From NCBI GenBank assembly GCA_964419255.1, contig CAYQOU010000074.1, positions 1 through 19,032 of the forward strand: a stretch of 19,032 bases of DNA. The letters are read 5' to 3'. The notes under the pieces are model-generated. The model saw nothing but the letters and a program-made list of their open reading frames with translations. It was not told the DNA's origin and did no database searches. Numbering within the stretch: position 1 is the first letter of the stretch; each line of letters opens with the position of its first letter. Below, one piece after another: positions 1-6,412 of the stretch. The stretch is from CAZPHU01 sp964419255 (lineage in GTDB: Bacteria; Fibrobacterota; Chitinivibrionia; Chitinivibrionales; CAYFVL01). Both the position numbers and the translations under genes were made by a program.

Positions 1-53
1 TCGCGGCCTCTGGCTTGACAGGCCAGCGTTCTAACCAACTGAACTACCGGTCC
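1..53 (-). tRNA. tRNA-Asp (GTC), 3' part cut off by window edge
   Basis: Read on the minus strand, the gene starts with acceptor GGACCGG at 53, followed by a D arm of GTTC/GAAC around AGTTGGTTA. The anticodon stem CTGGC/GCCAG encloses the loop CTGTCAA, so the anticodon is GTC (Asp). The sequence leaves the window in the variable loop/T arm, so about 53 of some 77 nt are visible. It lies 13 bp downstream of tRNA-Val on the same strand and the two are probably cotranscribed. Confidence 0.95.
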
Positions 54-66
54 ACGGAACTTTATA

Positions 67-141
67 TGGGCGTTGTAGGATTCGAACCTACGACCACCTG
101 CTTGTAAGGCAGGCACTCTATACCAGCTGAGCTAAACGCCC
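67..141 (-). tRNA. tRNA-Val (TAC)
   Basis: Read on the minus strand, acceptor arm GGGCGTT (141-135) pairs perfectly with AACGCCC (74-68), with discriminator A at 67. The D arm is GCTC/GAGT, and the anticodon stem CCTGC/GCAGG holds the loop CTTACAA, giving anticodon TAC (Val). The T arm contains GGTTCGAATCC. No CCA is encoded after the discriminator, so the tail must be added enzymatically. The first 10 bases overlap the end of the small membrane protein gene upstream. Confidence 0.97.
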
Positions 142-368
142 GATTTCTTTTTCCCATGCTCTTCTTTTTGTTTCTCTTCCTTAGCTTTAGTAACTATCGC
201 ATACGGAAGAAGAACACAATATGCGAAAACCAATACGACAGGAGCAAGCTTCCAAGACCAGAAGCTGTACACAGGCCCCTGCCCCAAGGCTATAAACCCT
301 ACTGCAAGCAATACAAGACTTAGCGCCAAGAGTTTAAAATTTTTTGATGAAAAAACAACGCCAGTCAT
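132..368 (-). CDS. Small two-helix membrane protein (DUF3098-like)
   Basis: The product is 78 residues long with two hydrophobic helices, at about 11-29 and 40-60, and a strongly charged Lys/Glu tail (about 61-76). The layout of a short N-terminus with an NFKLL-like motif, helix, small polar turn, helix beginning KLAPVVLV and charged end resembles the DUF3098 family of small FCB-group membrane proteins; this is from memory and no function is known. The start at 368 is supported by GTGAGG four bases upstream and by a promoter with a perfect TTGACA box just before it. The stop codon TAG (134-132) lies inside the acceptor stem of tRNA-Val, so the gene overlaps the tRNA by 10 bp. The gene is probably transcribed together with the two tRNAs. 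Confidence 0.75.
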   Translation of the reverse strand: MTGVVFSSKNFKLLALSLVLLAVGFIALGQGPVYSFWSWKLAPVVLVFAYCVLLPYAIVTKAKEEKQKEEHGKKKSGV

Positions 369-392
369 ATAGCCTCACTTTCAAAGATTTTT

Positions 393-421
393 AATCTACC
401 AAATGGAAAAATTGATGTCAA
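393..421 (-). promoter_or_regulatory. Sigma70-like promoter for small membrane protein and tRNAs
   Basis: On the minus strand, TTGACA (421-416), a 17-nt spacer and TAGATT (398-393) form a good housekeeping promoter. Transcription would start near 386, giving a leader of about 18 nt before the ATG at 368. No other promoter-like sequence is evident between this gene and tRNA-Val, so it probably also serves the tRNAs. Confidence 0.6.
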
Positions 422-447
422 TAGCTAATTTCGAATTACAACTATTT

Positions 448-1065
448 TTATTTTTCTTTGAGCAATCTGTCGATCATTAAATCAGCATCTTTCTTTTCCG
501 ATACGCTGCGTATTTTTTCGAAACGTTGCCTGGTCAACGATATCGCTTCATTAAATAATGCGGCTAATTTTTGCATCTCATCCCCCTTGCGGAGAGTGAT
601 CTTCTGATTGTAATTTCCATCTATTATCTGATGACACACCCGCTCAAACCGGTAAACCGGCCCCGCCAGTTTATGACTGAAGAAGATGGTCAGAAACACG
701 ATCTGAATAATAACAAGAGAAATACCGATACCAAAGACCCACAGCAGAGCGCCTATCAATGTGCGTTTAAACACGGCATTATCCGAAAAATCATTCAGAT
801 ATACCCTCATGTCCCGCACCAGCCCCTGATACTGCTCAACCGTTGGATCCATCGTATCCTGAAAACGACTACTCATCATAGCCTGCAAGTCTTTTGCTAT
901 CGTAGATGTAGTGGTTGTGATAATGGTCTGGGAGGCAAAATAGAGAGTAAAAAGCATAAACATCAGCATAATAACCATCGGAATGAGGAATGTAAGCATG
1001 TAGCGGCCCTGAAGCTTTCTATCGATAAAAAAATGCTTGCGGGTAAAACTCACATTTTTGGCCAT
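448..1065 (-). CDS. Two-TM membrane protein with C-terminal HAMP-like segment, no output domain
   Basis: The product has 205 residues. A short basic N-terminus is followed by TM1 (about 22-45), a periplasmic part of about 55 residues, and TM2 (about 103-130). The segment at about 131-180 begins HKLAGPVYRFERV and contains GDEMQKLAALFNEAI, the usual HAMP pattern of two amphipathic helices joined by a linker. A charged helix ends the protein. There is no kinase, cyclase or chemotaxis output domain, so it looks like a bare sensor or adaptor module. It begins 9 bp after the 7TM-HD gene, and its AGGAG ribosome site lies just after that gene's stop, so the two are translated from one message. A partner or sensory role for the phosphodiesterase is inference. 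Confidence 0.85.
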   Translation of the reverse strand: MAKNVSFTRKHFFIDRKLQGRYMLTFLIPMVIMLMFMLFTLYFASQTIITTTTSTIAKDLQAMMSSRFQDTMDPTVEQYQGLVRDMRVYLNDFSDNAVFKRTLIGALLWVFGIGISLVIIQIVFLTIFFSHKLAGPVYRFERVCHQIIDGNYNQKITLRKGDEMQKLAALFNEAISLTRQRFEKIRSVSEKKDADLMIDRLLKEK

Positions 1066-1074
1066 TATCTACTC

Positions 1075-3384
1075 CTACTTTTTGTTTGGATATTCGATAC
1101 GCGTATGAAAAATACCTTGTAGAACAGGCATAAATCCCTCAATTATTTTATCCAGATCTTGAAATGTCAGATCGCACTCATCCAGCTGCGACGAGGCGAA
1201 TTTATCGTGTATGATTTTTTTGACCAGTTCACGAAGCAGTTTCGGAGAAGATGTGGCCAGGCTCCGGGATGCGGCCTCTACAGAGTCCGCCAACATGATT
1301 ATCGCATTCTCCTTTGTTTGCGGCCGTGGTCCCGGATACCGAAAATCCTTCTCCTGAACCTGCTTGTGCGGATCCTGCTCGAGAGCTTTTTCGTAGAAAA
1401 AGGATACCGTACTGTTTCCGTGATGTTGCGTTATACAGTCTCGTATGACAGAAGGAAGTTTATGTTTTTTAGCAAACTCCAACCCCTCTTTTACATGCGA
1501 AGAAATGATAAGAGCACTCATGTTGGGGGTAAGTTTATTATGGATATTTCTATCTATCTTCTGGTTTTCCACAAAATAGTTTGGTTTCACGATTTTCCCG
1601 ATATCATGATAGTAACTAGCCACCCGTGCAAGAAGAGGATGAGCATGTATTCGTTCTGCAGCCGACTCGGCCAGGTTTGCGACTAAAACACTATGATTGT
1701 ATGTGCCGGCCGCCTCGATGGAGAGCCTTTTTAACAGTGGATGATTCATATCCGACAACTCCACCAGCGTCATATCGGTGGTTATGTCAAAAAGGTTTTC
1801 GAAAATGGTAACCGACATCATGGCAAGGAAGGTTGTGATGATGCAATTAAGGATACCCATACCCAAATTCTGTAAAACCTCAAGAAACTGGAGGCGAAAA
1901 CCGACAATATGCCATAATATTATTATGACCGAATAGAGCAAGGCAACAGGGGGCATCGCTCTGAAAAAATCCCAGCGATACCGGATGTTGAGAGTGGCTA
2001 CCCCGGCTGTCAATCCCCCCAGAAGCGAGTAAATAAAAAGAACATGGTTGAATCCTTCAGCAACGCCGAAATAAATACTGACAAACAGGGTAACAACAAA
2101 GCTGAGCTTTATATCAAAAAGAATGGTAACCAGAATCGATGCTACTGCTGTTGGGATAATAAATTCAGGCATTATCGAGCTTATCTCATTTCCGGTTTGC
2201 TCAAAAAGGCGGGGAACAACCAGCATCCCAATCCGAATGATGGCGACCTGAAAGATGAGAATAAAGCCGAGTGCAAACAGATGCTTATCGCGCCGCATAA
2301 TGTCCTGGTGAAACACACGTACATAATACCCCATGAACAGAAGAGGAATAATAACCAGCAGTACCTTACCGATATTTGCCGCGAAGATCCTCTGATTTTC
2401 TCCACCGAATTTTCGCTTCTGCAAGGCGATATGAAGTGAATGGAGTTTCTCCTGTATTTCACTGTTTACTTCCTGGTGTTTGCGAACTATTTCGCTGTCC
2501 TTTATGACCTTGCCTTTAATCGGCAAAACCGCATGGGACGCTTTCTGCCGACGTGCCGCGGTTTCCATTCCGTTAAAGCTGACATTAGGAGTAACGTACG
2601 CATCAATCACCTCGTATAATGAGCTTAAAGACTTTTGATCCATCTTCTTTTCTTTTCGAAGACTTTCGCTTATTTCTTCGAGTGCACGTTCTTTTACCGG
2701 CAAATCAGCAACCCGAACGGCACTTTCCATCGAATCTCTCCGCAAAGTAACGTATTGCTTATCATAAAAAAGGTGACGATCAAAATAGGCGTTGTACTGC
2801 TTTCGCATCTCGGATAATTGAACCGCGTTTGGTATAAGTAAAACGGTCAAGATTCCCTTTTCAAGAACGCTTTCTGCCTGATAAATCGCCTCATCGAGCA
2901 AATGAGGCCGTTCGACAAGAATCTCGATCGTCCCTTCGCTCAATTCACGTTTTAATGCTTGCATTTTTGAGTTACTGAGGGAATCCGATAAAGAGTCATC
3001 CTGCAGGGCAAGGATGTTTGAGCGCAGAAAACGAAATTTCTTTCTAACCCGACTTATGACATCCCGATCATAATCAACAACCAGCAGAACTTGATCCATT
3101 GCCTCCTTGCGCTCCCGCTCAAGCACAGACTTTGATTTCATTATATCAAAGGTGAAAGGGGAAATAATTGTTTCCTTTGATACTTCGCCAATATTTGGAA
3201 TATCAAAACTCTGAACAGTGTCCGAGTAAGGAAAGAATAACAAAACAGAGGTGATGGTTAGTATGGTTATCAGAAGCAGTGGTGATAAGAAACGAGGCAA
3301 CCTTATCTGAACCCGTTTTTTAACTCCCAAAACTACCTGAGAAGTTGTATCTTTGAGACTTTTTTTCTTTTGTACTTTGGACAT
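1075..3384 (-). CDS. pgpH: 7TM receptor with HD hydrolase domain, PgpH/YqfF-type cyclic di-AMP phosphodiesterase
   Basis: The 769 residues have the full architecture of the 7TMR-HD family: N-terminal TM helix (about 33-51), large extracytoplasmic 7TMR-HDED domain (about 55-335), a seven-helix membrane block (about 338-528) and a cytoplasmic HD domain (about 550-760). Candidate metal ligands are all present: H564 in TYNHSVLVANL, H593-D594 in YYHDIGK, H630 in SSHVKEG, H654-H655 in QHHGN and D700 in LADSVEA. Characterised relatives (Listeria PgpH) hydrolyse cyclic di-AMP to pApA; that substrate is assumed here from the family. No ribosome site stands out before the ATG; instead a near-perfect palindrome lies eight bases upstream of it. 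The HAMP protein follows directly, suggesting a two-gene signalling unit. Confidence 0.92.
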   Translation of the reverse strand: MSKVQKKKSLKDTTSQVVLGVKKRVQIRLPRFLSPLLLITILTITSVLLFFPYSDTVQSFDIPNIGEVSKETIISPFTFDIMKSKSVLERERKEAMDQVLLVVDYDRDVISRVRKKFRFLRSNILALQDDSLSDSLSNSKMQALKRELSEGTIEILVERPHLLDEAIYQAESVLEKGILTVLLIPNAVQLSEMRKQYNAYFDRHLFYDKQYVTLRRDSMESAVRVADLPVKERALEEISESLRKEKKMDQKSLSSLYEVIDAYVTPNVSFNGMETAARRQKASHAVLPIKGKVIKDSEIVRKHQEVNSEIQEKLHSLHIALQKRKFGGENQRIFAANIGKVLLVIIPLLFMGYYVRVFHQDIMRRDKHLFALGFILIFQVAIIRIGMLVVPRLFEQTGNEISSIMPEFIIPTAVASILVTILFDIKLSFVVTLFVSIYFGVAEGFNHVLFIYSLLGGLTAGVATLNIRYRWDFFRAMPPVALLYSVIIILWHIVGFRLQFLEVLQNLGMGILNCIITTFLAMMSVTIFENLFDITTDMTLVELSDMNHPLLKRLSIEAAGTYNHSVLVANLAESAAERIHAHPLLARVASYYHDIGKIVKPNYFVENQKIDRNIHNKLTPNMSALIISSHVKEGLEFAKKHKLPSVIRDCITQHHGNSTVSFFYEKALEQDPHKQVQEKDFRYPGPRPQTKENAIIMLADSVEAASRSLATSSPKLLRELVKKIIHDKFASSQLDECDLTFQDLDKIIEGFMPVLQGIFHTRIEYPNKK

Positions 3385-3389
3385 AGAAT

Positions 3390-3411
3390 ATGCATTTCAT
3401 TTGAAATACAT
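3390..3411. repeat. Near-perfect 22-bp palindrome before the 7TM-HD start codon
   Basis: ATTTCA (3394-3399) and TGAAAT (3402-3407) are perfect inverted arms around TT. Pairing extends with one mismatch to ATG/CAT at the ends (3390-3392 and 3409-3411). The site occupies the expected ribosome-binding position of the 7TM-HD gene, so it could be an operator or an mRNA hairpin that limits translation. It is AT-rich and may be chance. Confidence 0.35.
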
Positions 3412-3456
3412 GAATAAGGTCTCTCCCCTGTACTATCAATACAGCGAGAAAGCATC

Positions 3457-3485
3457 ATTATACAATATATGATCAGCCAGATTAA
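3457..3485 (-). promoter_or_regulatory. Candidate promoter for the 7TM-HD/HAMP pair
   Basis: On the minus strand there is a consensus -10 box TATAAT (3462-3457) with a 17-nt spacer to a weak -35 TTAATC (3485-3480). The start of transcription would be near 3450, leaving a leader of about 65 nt. That leader contains a small CTGTA/TACAG hairpin (3428-3444) and the palindrome at 3390-3411. Confidence 0.4.
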
Positions 3486-3529
3486 AGGATTTCGGATGTA
3501 TCATTTTTACGGATGTCCAATATAGAGAG

Positions 3530-3558
3530 AAGGCTTGAACCGAATCGGTTCAAGCCTT
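3530..3558 (-). terminator. Strong hairpin terminator after the LysM-like gene
   Basis: AAGGCTTGAACCGA (3530-3543) and TCGGTTCAAGCCTT (3545-3558) are perfect inverted arms around one central base, folding into a stem of about 13 bp with a 3-nt loop. It lies 44 bp past the stop of the LysM-like gene. On the minus strand it is followed by a pyrimidine-rich stretch (CTCTCTAT) rather than a clean T run, so it may work as an imperfect intrinsic terminator. It also insulates the 7TM-HD promoter downstream. Confidence 0.65.
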
Positions 3559-3602
3559 TCATGTTGTAGCGAATAGACTTGTTTTATATCATACGAAAGT
3601 AT

Positions 3603-4313
3603 TTACCGCGGTATGTCGAATTCCTGCCCTGGGAAAATCAGATCTTCCGCCCGCTCATATTTCGGCTCTTCGGCCCGACTAACGTACTGCTGGTATGCAC
3701 TATTAATCAGAGTCTGATTCGCGCGGTAAATACGTGGCCACTGAGTCGGATCGCCATATATGAAATCGTAGCCGGAGATCCGATACAGACAATCGCGGTT
3801 ACCCGGAATCAACTGAACCGTGTATTGTGAAGGTTTATCAGGAAGATTTGCCTTAACTCTTTCGAGCAGAGATTCGATTTCCACAATCTGGTCGCGAATA
3901 CGCCAAAGATAAGAAACCGGTTGTGCTTTCAATGCAGCTATTCGAGCTTCCAGTTTCTCAATATCACTGATTCTGTCCTCGAGCTCTTCGGGTGAAAGAC
4001 TCAATAGCAGCTCTAATTCCTGACGAATGGAAGCGATTTCATTTTCAGCATCGATCACATCCTGCTCGGTTATGCCAAGGATGTCGTACTTGTCCTCAAT
4101 TGCCTGAGCTATTTGTGATTCTACTTCCGCGATTTGCTGTTTCAAACTCTCGATTTCAGCTTGTACTTGGGCAATTTGCTCTCTTGCAGTTGTCTCCCGT
4201 TCCTGGGCTGAAGCAAGCGCCATTTCATACTCTTCGTATGTCATTTCAGTTTCTTGCGCAACGGCAGAAACCGAAAGAATACAGAGCATTAAAATTATTC
4301 CCGCGCGTTTCAT
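3603..4313 (-). CDS. Secreted coiled-coil protein with C-terminal LysM-like domain
   Basis: The 236 residues start with a signal peptide (about 1-19, probable cleavage AVA|QE). A long Glu/Gln/Ile-rich coiled coil follows (about 35-155, with a break near 77-85). The C-terminal domain (about 163-236) has a LysM-like pattern: YTVQLIPGNRDCLYRISG, then YGDPTQWPRIYRANQTLI, ending LIFPGQEFDIPR. LysM domains bind GlcNAc in peptidoglycan, so a periplasmic wall-binding role is likely. The domain is longer than a minimal LysM (about 45 residues), with an insert before the final PGQ turn. A GAGGAGG ribosome site lies before the ATG. It follows a coiled-coil lipoprotein gene by 31 bp; the two may form a complex joining outer membrane and wall, which is inference. 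Confidence 0.85.
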   Translation of the reverse strand: MKRAGIILMLCILSVSAVAQETEMTYEEYEMALASAQERETTAREQIAQVQAEIESLKQQIAEVESQIAQAIEDKYDILGITEQDVIDAENEIASIRQELELLLSLSPEELEDRISDIEKLEARIAALKAQPVSYLWRIRDQIVEIESLLERVKANLPDKPSQYTVQLIPGNRDCLYRISGYDFIYGDPTQWPRIYRANQTLINSAYQQYVSRAEEPKYERAEDLIFPGQEFDIPR

Positions 4314-4344
4314 TGATGCCTCCTCGTCCTATACACAGGTCAGA

Positions 4345-4614
4345 TTATTGGTTTTCCATCTTTTGTTTAAGATCAGCTTTTTCTTCTTCATGTAACTGCA
4401 GTTCGGATTCCTTTTCAGCCAGCTGACTTTCCAGATCCATGCGTTCCTTCCGAAGTTCGGCTAATTTGCGTTCAGCACTTTCAGCCGCAGAGCGGGCTTC
4501 TTCCAATTTCGCCAATTCCTCTTCGCTGGGACGTTTGGTACAACCTGTCAGACCGACCGTCGCGATCATACCACCTGCCACTACAATTTTGATTGCATTT
4601 TTCACGCTTTTCAT
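4345..4614 (-). CDS. Small coiled-coil lipoprotein
   Basis: The 89-residue product has a lipoprotein signal peptide with lipobox LTGC, so Cys25 should be lipidated and become the mature N-terminus. Residue +2 is Thr, not Asp, which in Enterobacteria would send it to the outer membrane. The rest of the protein (about 31-88) is one continuous Glu/Lys/Leu-rich coiled coil. Size and layout recall Lpp/OprI-type lipoproteins, but there is no C-terminal lysine for covalent attachment to peptidoglycan (it ends MENQ) and no clear homology. An AGGAGG site (4630-4625) precedes the ATG by 10 nt. It is the first gene of a unit with the LysM-like protein, which could supply the wall-binding end. Confidence 0.8.
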   Translation of the reverse strand: MKSVKNAIKIVVAGGMIATVGLTGCTKRPSEEELAKLEEARSAAESAERKLAELRKERMDLESQLAEKESELQLHEEEKADLKQKMENQ

Positions 4615-4684
4615 AACTCTTTTACCTCCTAAGCGGTATATTTTAACCCCTGGCGAATATACAAATCGCGCAAGTACCTTAACT

Positions 4685-4712
4685 AATATAATACTATTAA
4701 AAAGAAAATCAA
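4685..4712 (-). promoter_or_regulatory. Candidate promoter for the lipoprotein/LysM unit
   Basis: On the minus strand, TTGATT (4712-4707), a 16-nt spacer and TATATT (4690-4685) fit a sigma70 promoter. The leader to the ATG at 4614 would be about 65 nt. The surroundings are AT-rich, so a chance match is possible. Confidence 0.4.
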
Positions 4713-4980
4713 GGAAAATACTCGCATTTTCACGACTTTCTTATTTTTTGTACCATTCCAAATCATTTTTGCCGCATTTTTGGCTTTTTCTTCTGTTCTA
4801 ATCCAAGAATTTTCGTCATCGGATAGCCCTTCAGAGGTTTTTGAAACGTCCGTAACTGTTTTCTTCCGAACCTCTTAACGCCTATGTTCAGCCTTGTACT
4901 GTAACACACATAAAATGAGCGATTCTCTCGCGGCGATTCACACAGTATCCCGGGGCATTATGGGCTTCAAAAATCTTGAA

Positions 4981-4999
4981 AATACCTCAGGGAGGTATT
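4981..4999. repeat. Perfect 8-bp inverted repeat with 3-nt loop
   Basis: AATACCTC (4981-4988) and GAGGTATT (4992-4999) pair perfectly around AGG. The weaker TTCAA/TTGAA hairpin (4966-4980) abuts it. There is no T run on either side, so it does not look like an intrinsic terminator. It may be part of a structured RNA or a protein-binding site. Confidence 0.5.
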
Positions 5000-5078
5000 C
5001 CGCACGATTGTTTCACCCCTTCTGCCCCCCAGGATATTGCGCGACTCATCCGCTCAAACCGCTCAATTCAGGTAACTG

Positions 5079-5118
5079 CCTCCCTGACTACTACCACTCC
5101 TGTCAGGAGGTTTATTTG
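5079..5118 (+). promoter_or_regulatory. Hairpin that pairs an AGGAGG ribosome site, upstream of the AnmK-like gene
   Basis: CCTCCCTGAC (5079-5088) pairs with GTCAGGAGG (5102-5110) with one bulged C and a 13-nt loop. The right arm contains a perfect AGGAGG (5105-5110), five bases before a TTG codon at 5116 that opens a 27-codon frame ending at 5199, 18 nt before the AnmK-like start. The arrangement would hide the ribosome site of a leader peptide. Alternatively, the GC-rich stem followed by TTTATTTGTTT could act as a plus-strand terminator or attenuator. Both readings are inference. Confidence 0.35.
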
Positions 5119-5217
5119 TTTATCGACTATGAAAATTATTTTTCTTTCAGCCTGAATCATAAGAAAATGTATATTACTGGCCCAAGCAACAAAAAGTAAC
5201 CACAGGAACTGGAAGAG

Positions 5218-6360
5218 ATGAATCCCCGACAACGATTACAACGTATTAATAAACGAAACCTTCTTGTAATCTCTGCAGCCAGCCTCCACAGCGGAGTGCA
5301 GTTTCTTTACCTGCATACCCGCAAAGACAGCTGGTCAGTATCCGAATATCAGGTAAGCCCCTATCTACAGAAGATCCGCTCAGGCATTTCTAATCTTCTC
5401 AACGGAAGCATTCAAACTCACACTCTCAAGGAGTTTTCCCGGCTTGATCAGCACTTTTCAATTTTTCTGCTCGATTCCACCCGCTCTTTTCTTTCCCTCC
5501 TACCACGACATGCTCAGAAACCCGACCTGATAGTTCTTCATAGTTTTGCGTTATGGAACGACTTTACCGAAGATGATCCCGATTCCAGATGGAACATCTC
5601 ACTCGGCGACCCGCAGATCCTGGCCAGCGGTGTTAATTCACCAGTACTCACTGACTTTATCAGACATGACATCCTCAACAAAGGAGATGGACGCCCTCCA
5701 ATAATCGAGGGGGATAAAAGAATAGCTCAGCCGAATAAAAGCACAACAGTTTTTATCAATATTGGTCTACTTTCTCAGGTCACCATTATCGGCAGAAATT
5801 CTATCATCGACTCCCATAGCGGTCCCGGAACCTGCCTGATAAACAAGGCTGCAAAGGAAATCGGAACGGCTGAGGGCTTTGACCGGGACGGCTCCCTGGC
5901 CCAGACAGGAGTGGTGGATACCGACTGTCTCGAACAGCTTGCGACTTCAGAGTGGTTTCAGAAACCTGCACCCAAATTCACGAAACCCGATTACTTCGAC
6001 GCACTCTACAATCAACAATGCCTACAAAAACTCTCCTCCCTCGATCGGCTGTCAACCGTAACGGCCTTATCCTCAAGAACAATCAGCAATTTCTACAAGA
6101 AAGAAATTCGTGGTTTTCCTCAGCCTGAGGTGATATATATTTCCGGCGGCGGTGTTAACAATACGATGCTCACAGAGCTTCTGAGTGCATATCTTTCACC
6201 AATTCATGTTGAGCCAGTTGAGGAGATCGGGATACCTACGGAAGGGCGTATTCCGCTTGCTCTGGGCCTTACGGTCGATACCGCCCTGAGCAAACGTACG
6301 GCGTTGAGGTTAGCCAAAAACAAGGAACACTACCCTCTAGGCAAATGGGTTTTCCCCTGA
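5218..6360 (+). CDS. AnmK-like protein (anhydro-N-acetylmuramate kinase family), probably inactive
   Basis: The 380-residue length and layout match AnmK, an ASKHA-fold kinase that phosphorylates 1,6-anhydro-MurNAc in wall recycling. Recognisable family stretches are WNISLGDPQILA (125-136), TDFIRHDILNKGDG (145-158), FINIGLLSQVTI (179-190), SGPGT (201-205), DRDGSLAQTG (222-231), APKFT (251-255) and YISGGGVNN (307-315). Key motifs are altered. The N-terminal GTSxDG motif reads AASLHS (20-25), the DTGPGN motif has an insert and ends in Thr, and the STGRE motif after PK reads FTKPD. Both Asp of the DFRxxD region survive (146, 151). The frame is full-length with no stop, so this looks like a divergent paralogue or pseudoenzyme rather than a decaying gene. 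It is the only plus-strand gene, divergent from the lipoprotein unit and convergent with lpxA. A GGAAGAG site abuts the ATG. Confidence 0.75.
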   Translation: MNPRQRLQRINKRNLLVISAASLHSGVQFLYLHTRKDSWSVSEYQVSPYLQKIRSGISNLLNGSIQTHTLKEFSRLDQHFSIFLLDSTRSFLSLLPRHAQKPDLIVLHSFALWNDFTEDDPDSRWNISLGDPQILASGVNSPVLTDFIRHDILNKGDGRPPIIEGDKRIAQPNKSTTVFINIGLLSQVTIIGRNSIIDSHSGPGTCLINKAAKEIGTAEGFDRDGSLAQTGVVDTDCLEQLATSEWFQKPAPKFTKPDYFDALYNQQCLQKLSSLDRLSTVTALSSRTISNFYKKEIRGFPQPEVIYISGGGVNNTMLTELLSAYLSPIHVEPVEEIGIPTEGRIPLALGLTVDTALSKRTALRLAKNKEHYPLGKWVFP

Positions 6361-6412
6361 ATCCGGCAATACGAAGCGGCTGTTTGCGGTCGTTTTCAAC
6401 CCGCAATTACTT

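Larger units (their letters stand above)
4615..5217. other. 603-bp intergenic region between divergent units, with several inverted repeats
   Basis: This is the only long gene-free stretch in the window. The left third is AT-rich and holds the lipoprotein promoter. The middle and right have higher GC and several inverted repeats: AGAGGTT/AACCTCT (4833-4839, 4869-4875), TTCAA/TTGAA (4966-4980), AATACCTC/GAGGTATT with a 3-nt loop (4981-4999) and CCTCCCTGAC/GTCAGGAGG (5079-5110). A 101-codon open frame (4894-5199, plus) crosses it but has no ribosome site and a composition unlike a protein. On the minus strand, no long frame is open. It does not match tmRNA, RNase P RNA or SRP RNA as far as I can recognise. 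It could be a structured leader, a small RNA or a decayed element. Confidence 0.5.

Noticed and set aside
421..445. AT-rich inverted repeat after the HAMP gene
   Set aside because: The arms are short, interrupted and AT-rich, and overlap the edge of the next promoter; not convincing as a terminator.
571..1122. 183-codon plus-strand frame opposite the HAMP gene
   Set aside because: It is antisense to a well-supported gene, has a low-complexity His/Asn/Lys-rich composition and no recognisable domain.
4894..5199. 101-codon plus-strand frame in the intergenic region
   Set aside because: No ribosome site before its ATG, Cys/Pro/His-rich composition unlike the neighbours, and it runs through several hairpins. 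Only its last 27 codons, with their own AGGAGG, are kept as a possible leader peptide.
6384..6406. Hairpin TTGCGG/CCGCAA between the convergent AnmK-like gene and lpxA
   Set aside because: The stem is only 6 bp with an 11-nt loop and has no T run on either strand. It may help factor-dependent termination, but the evidence is too weak to annotate.
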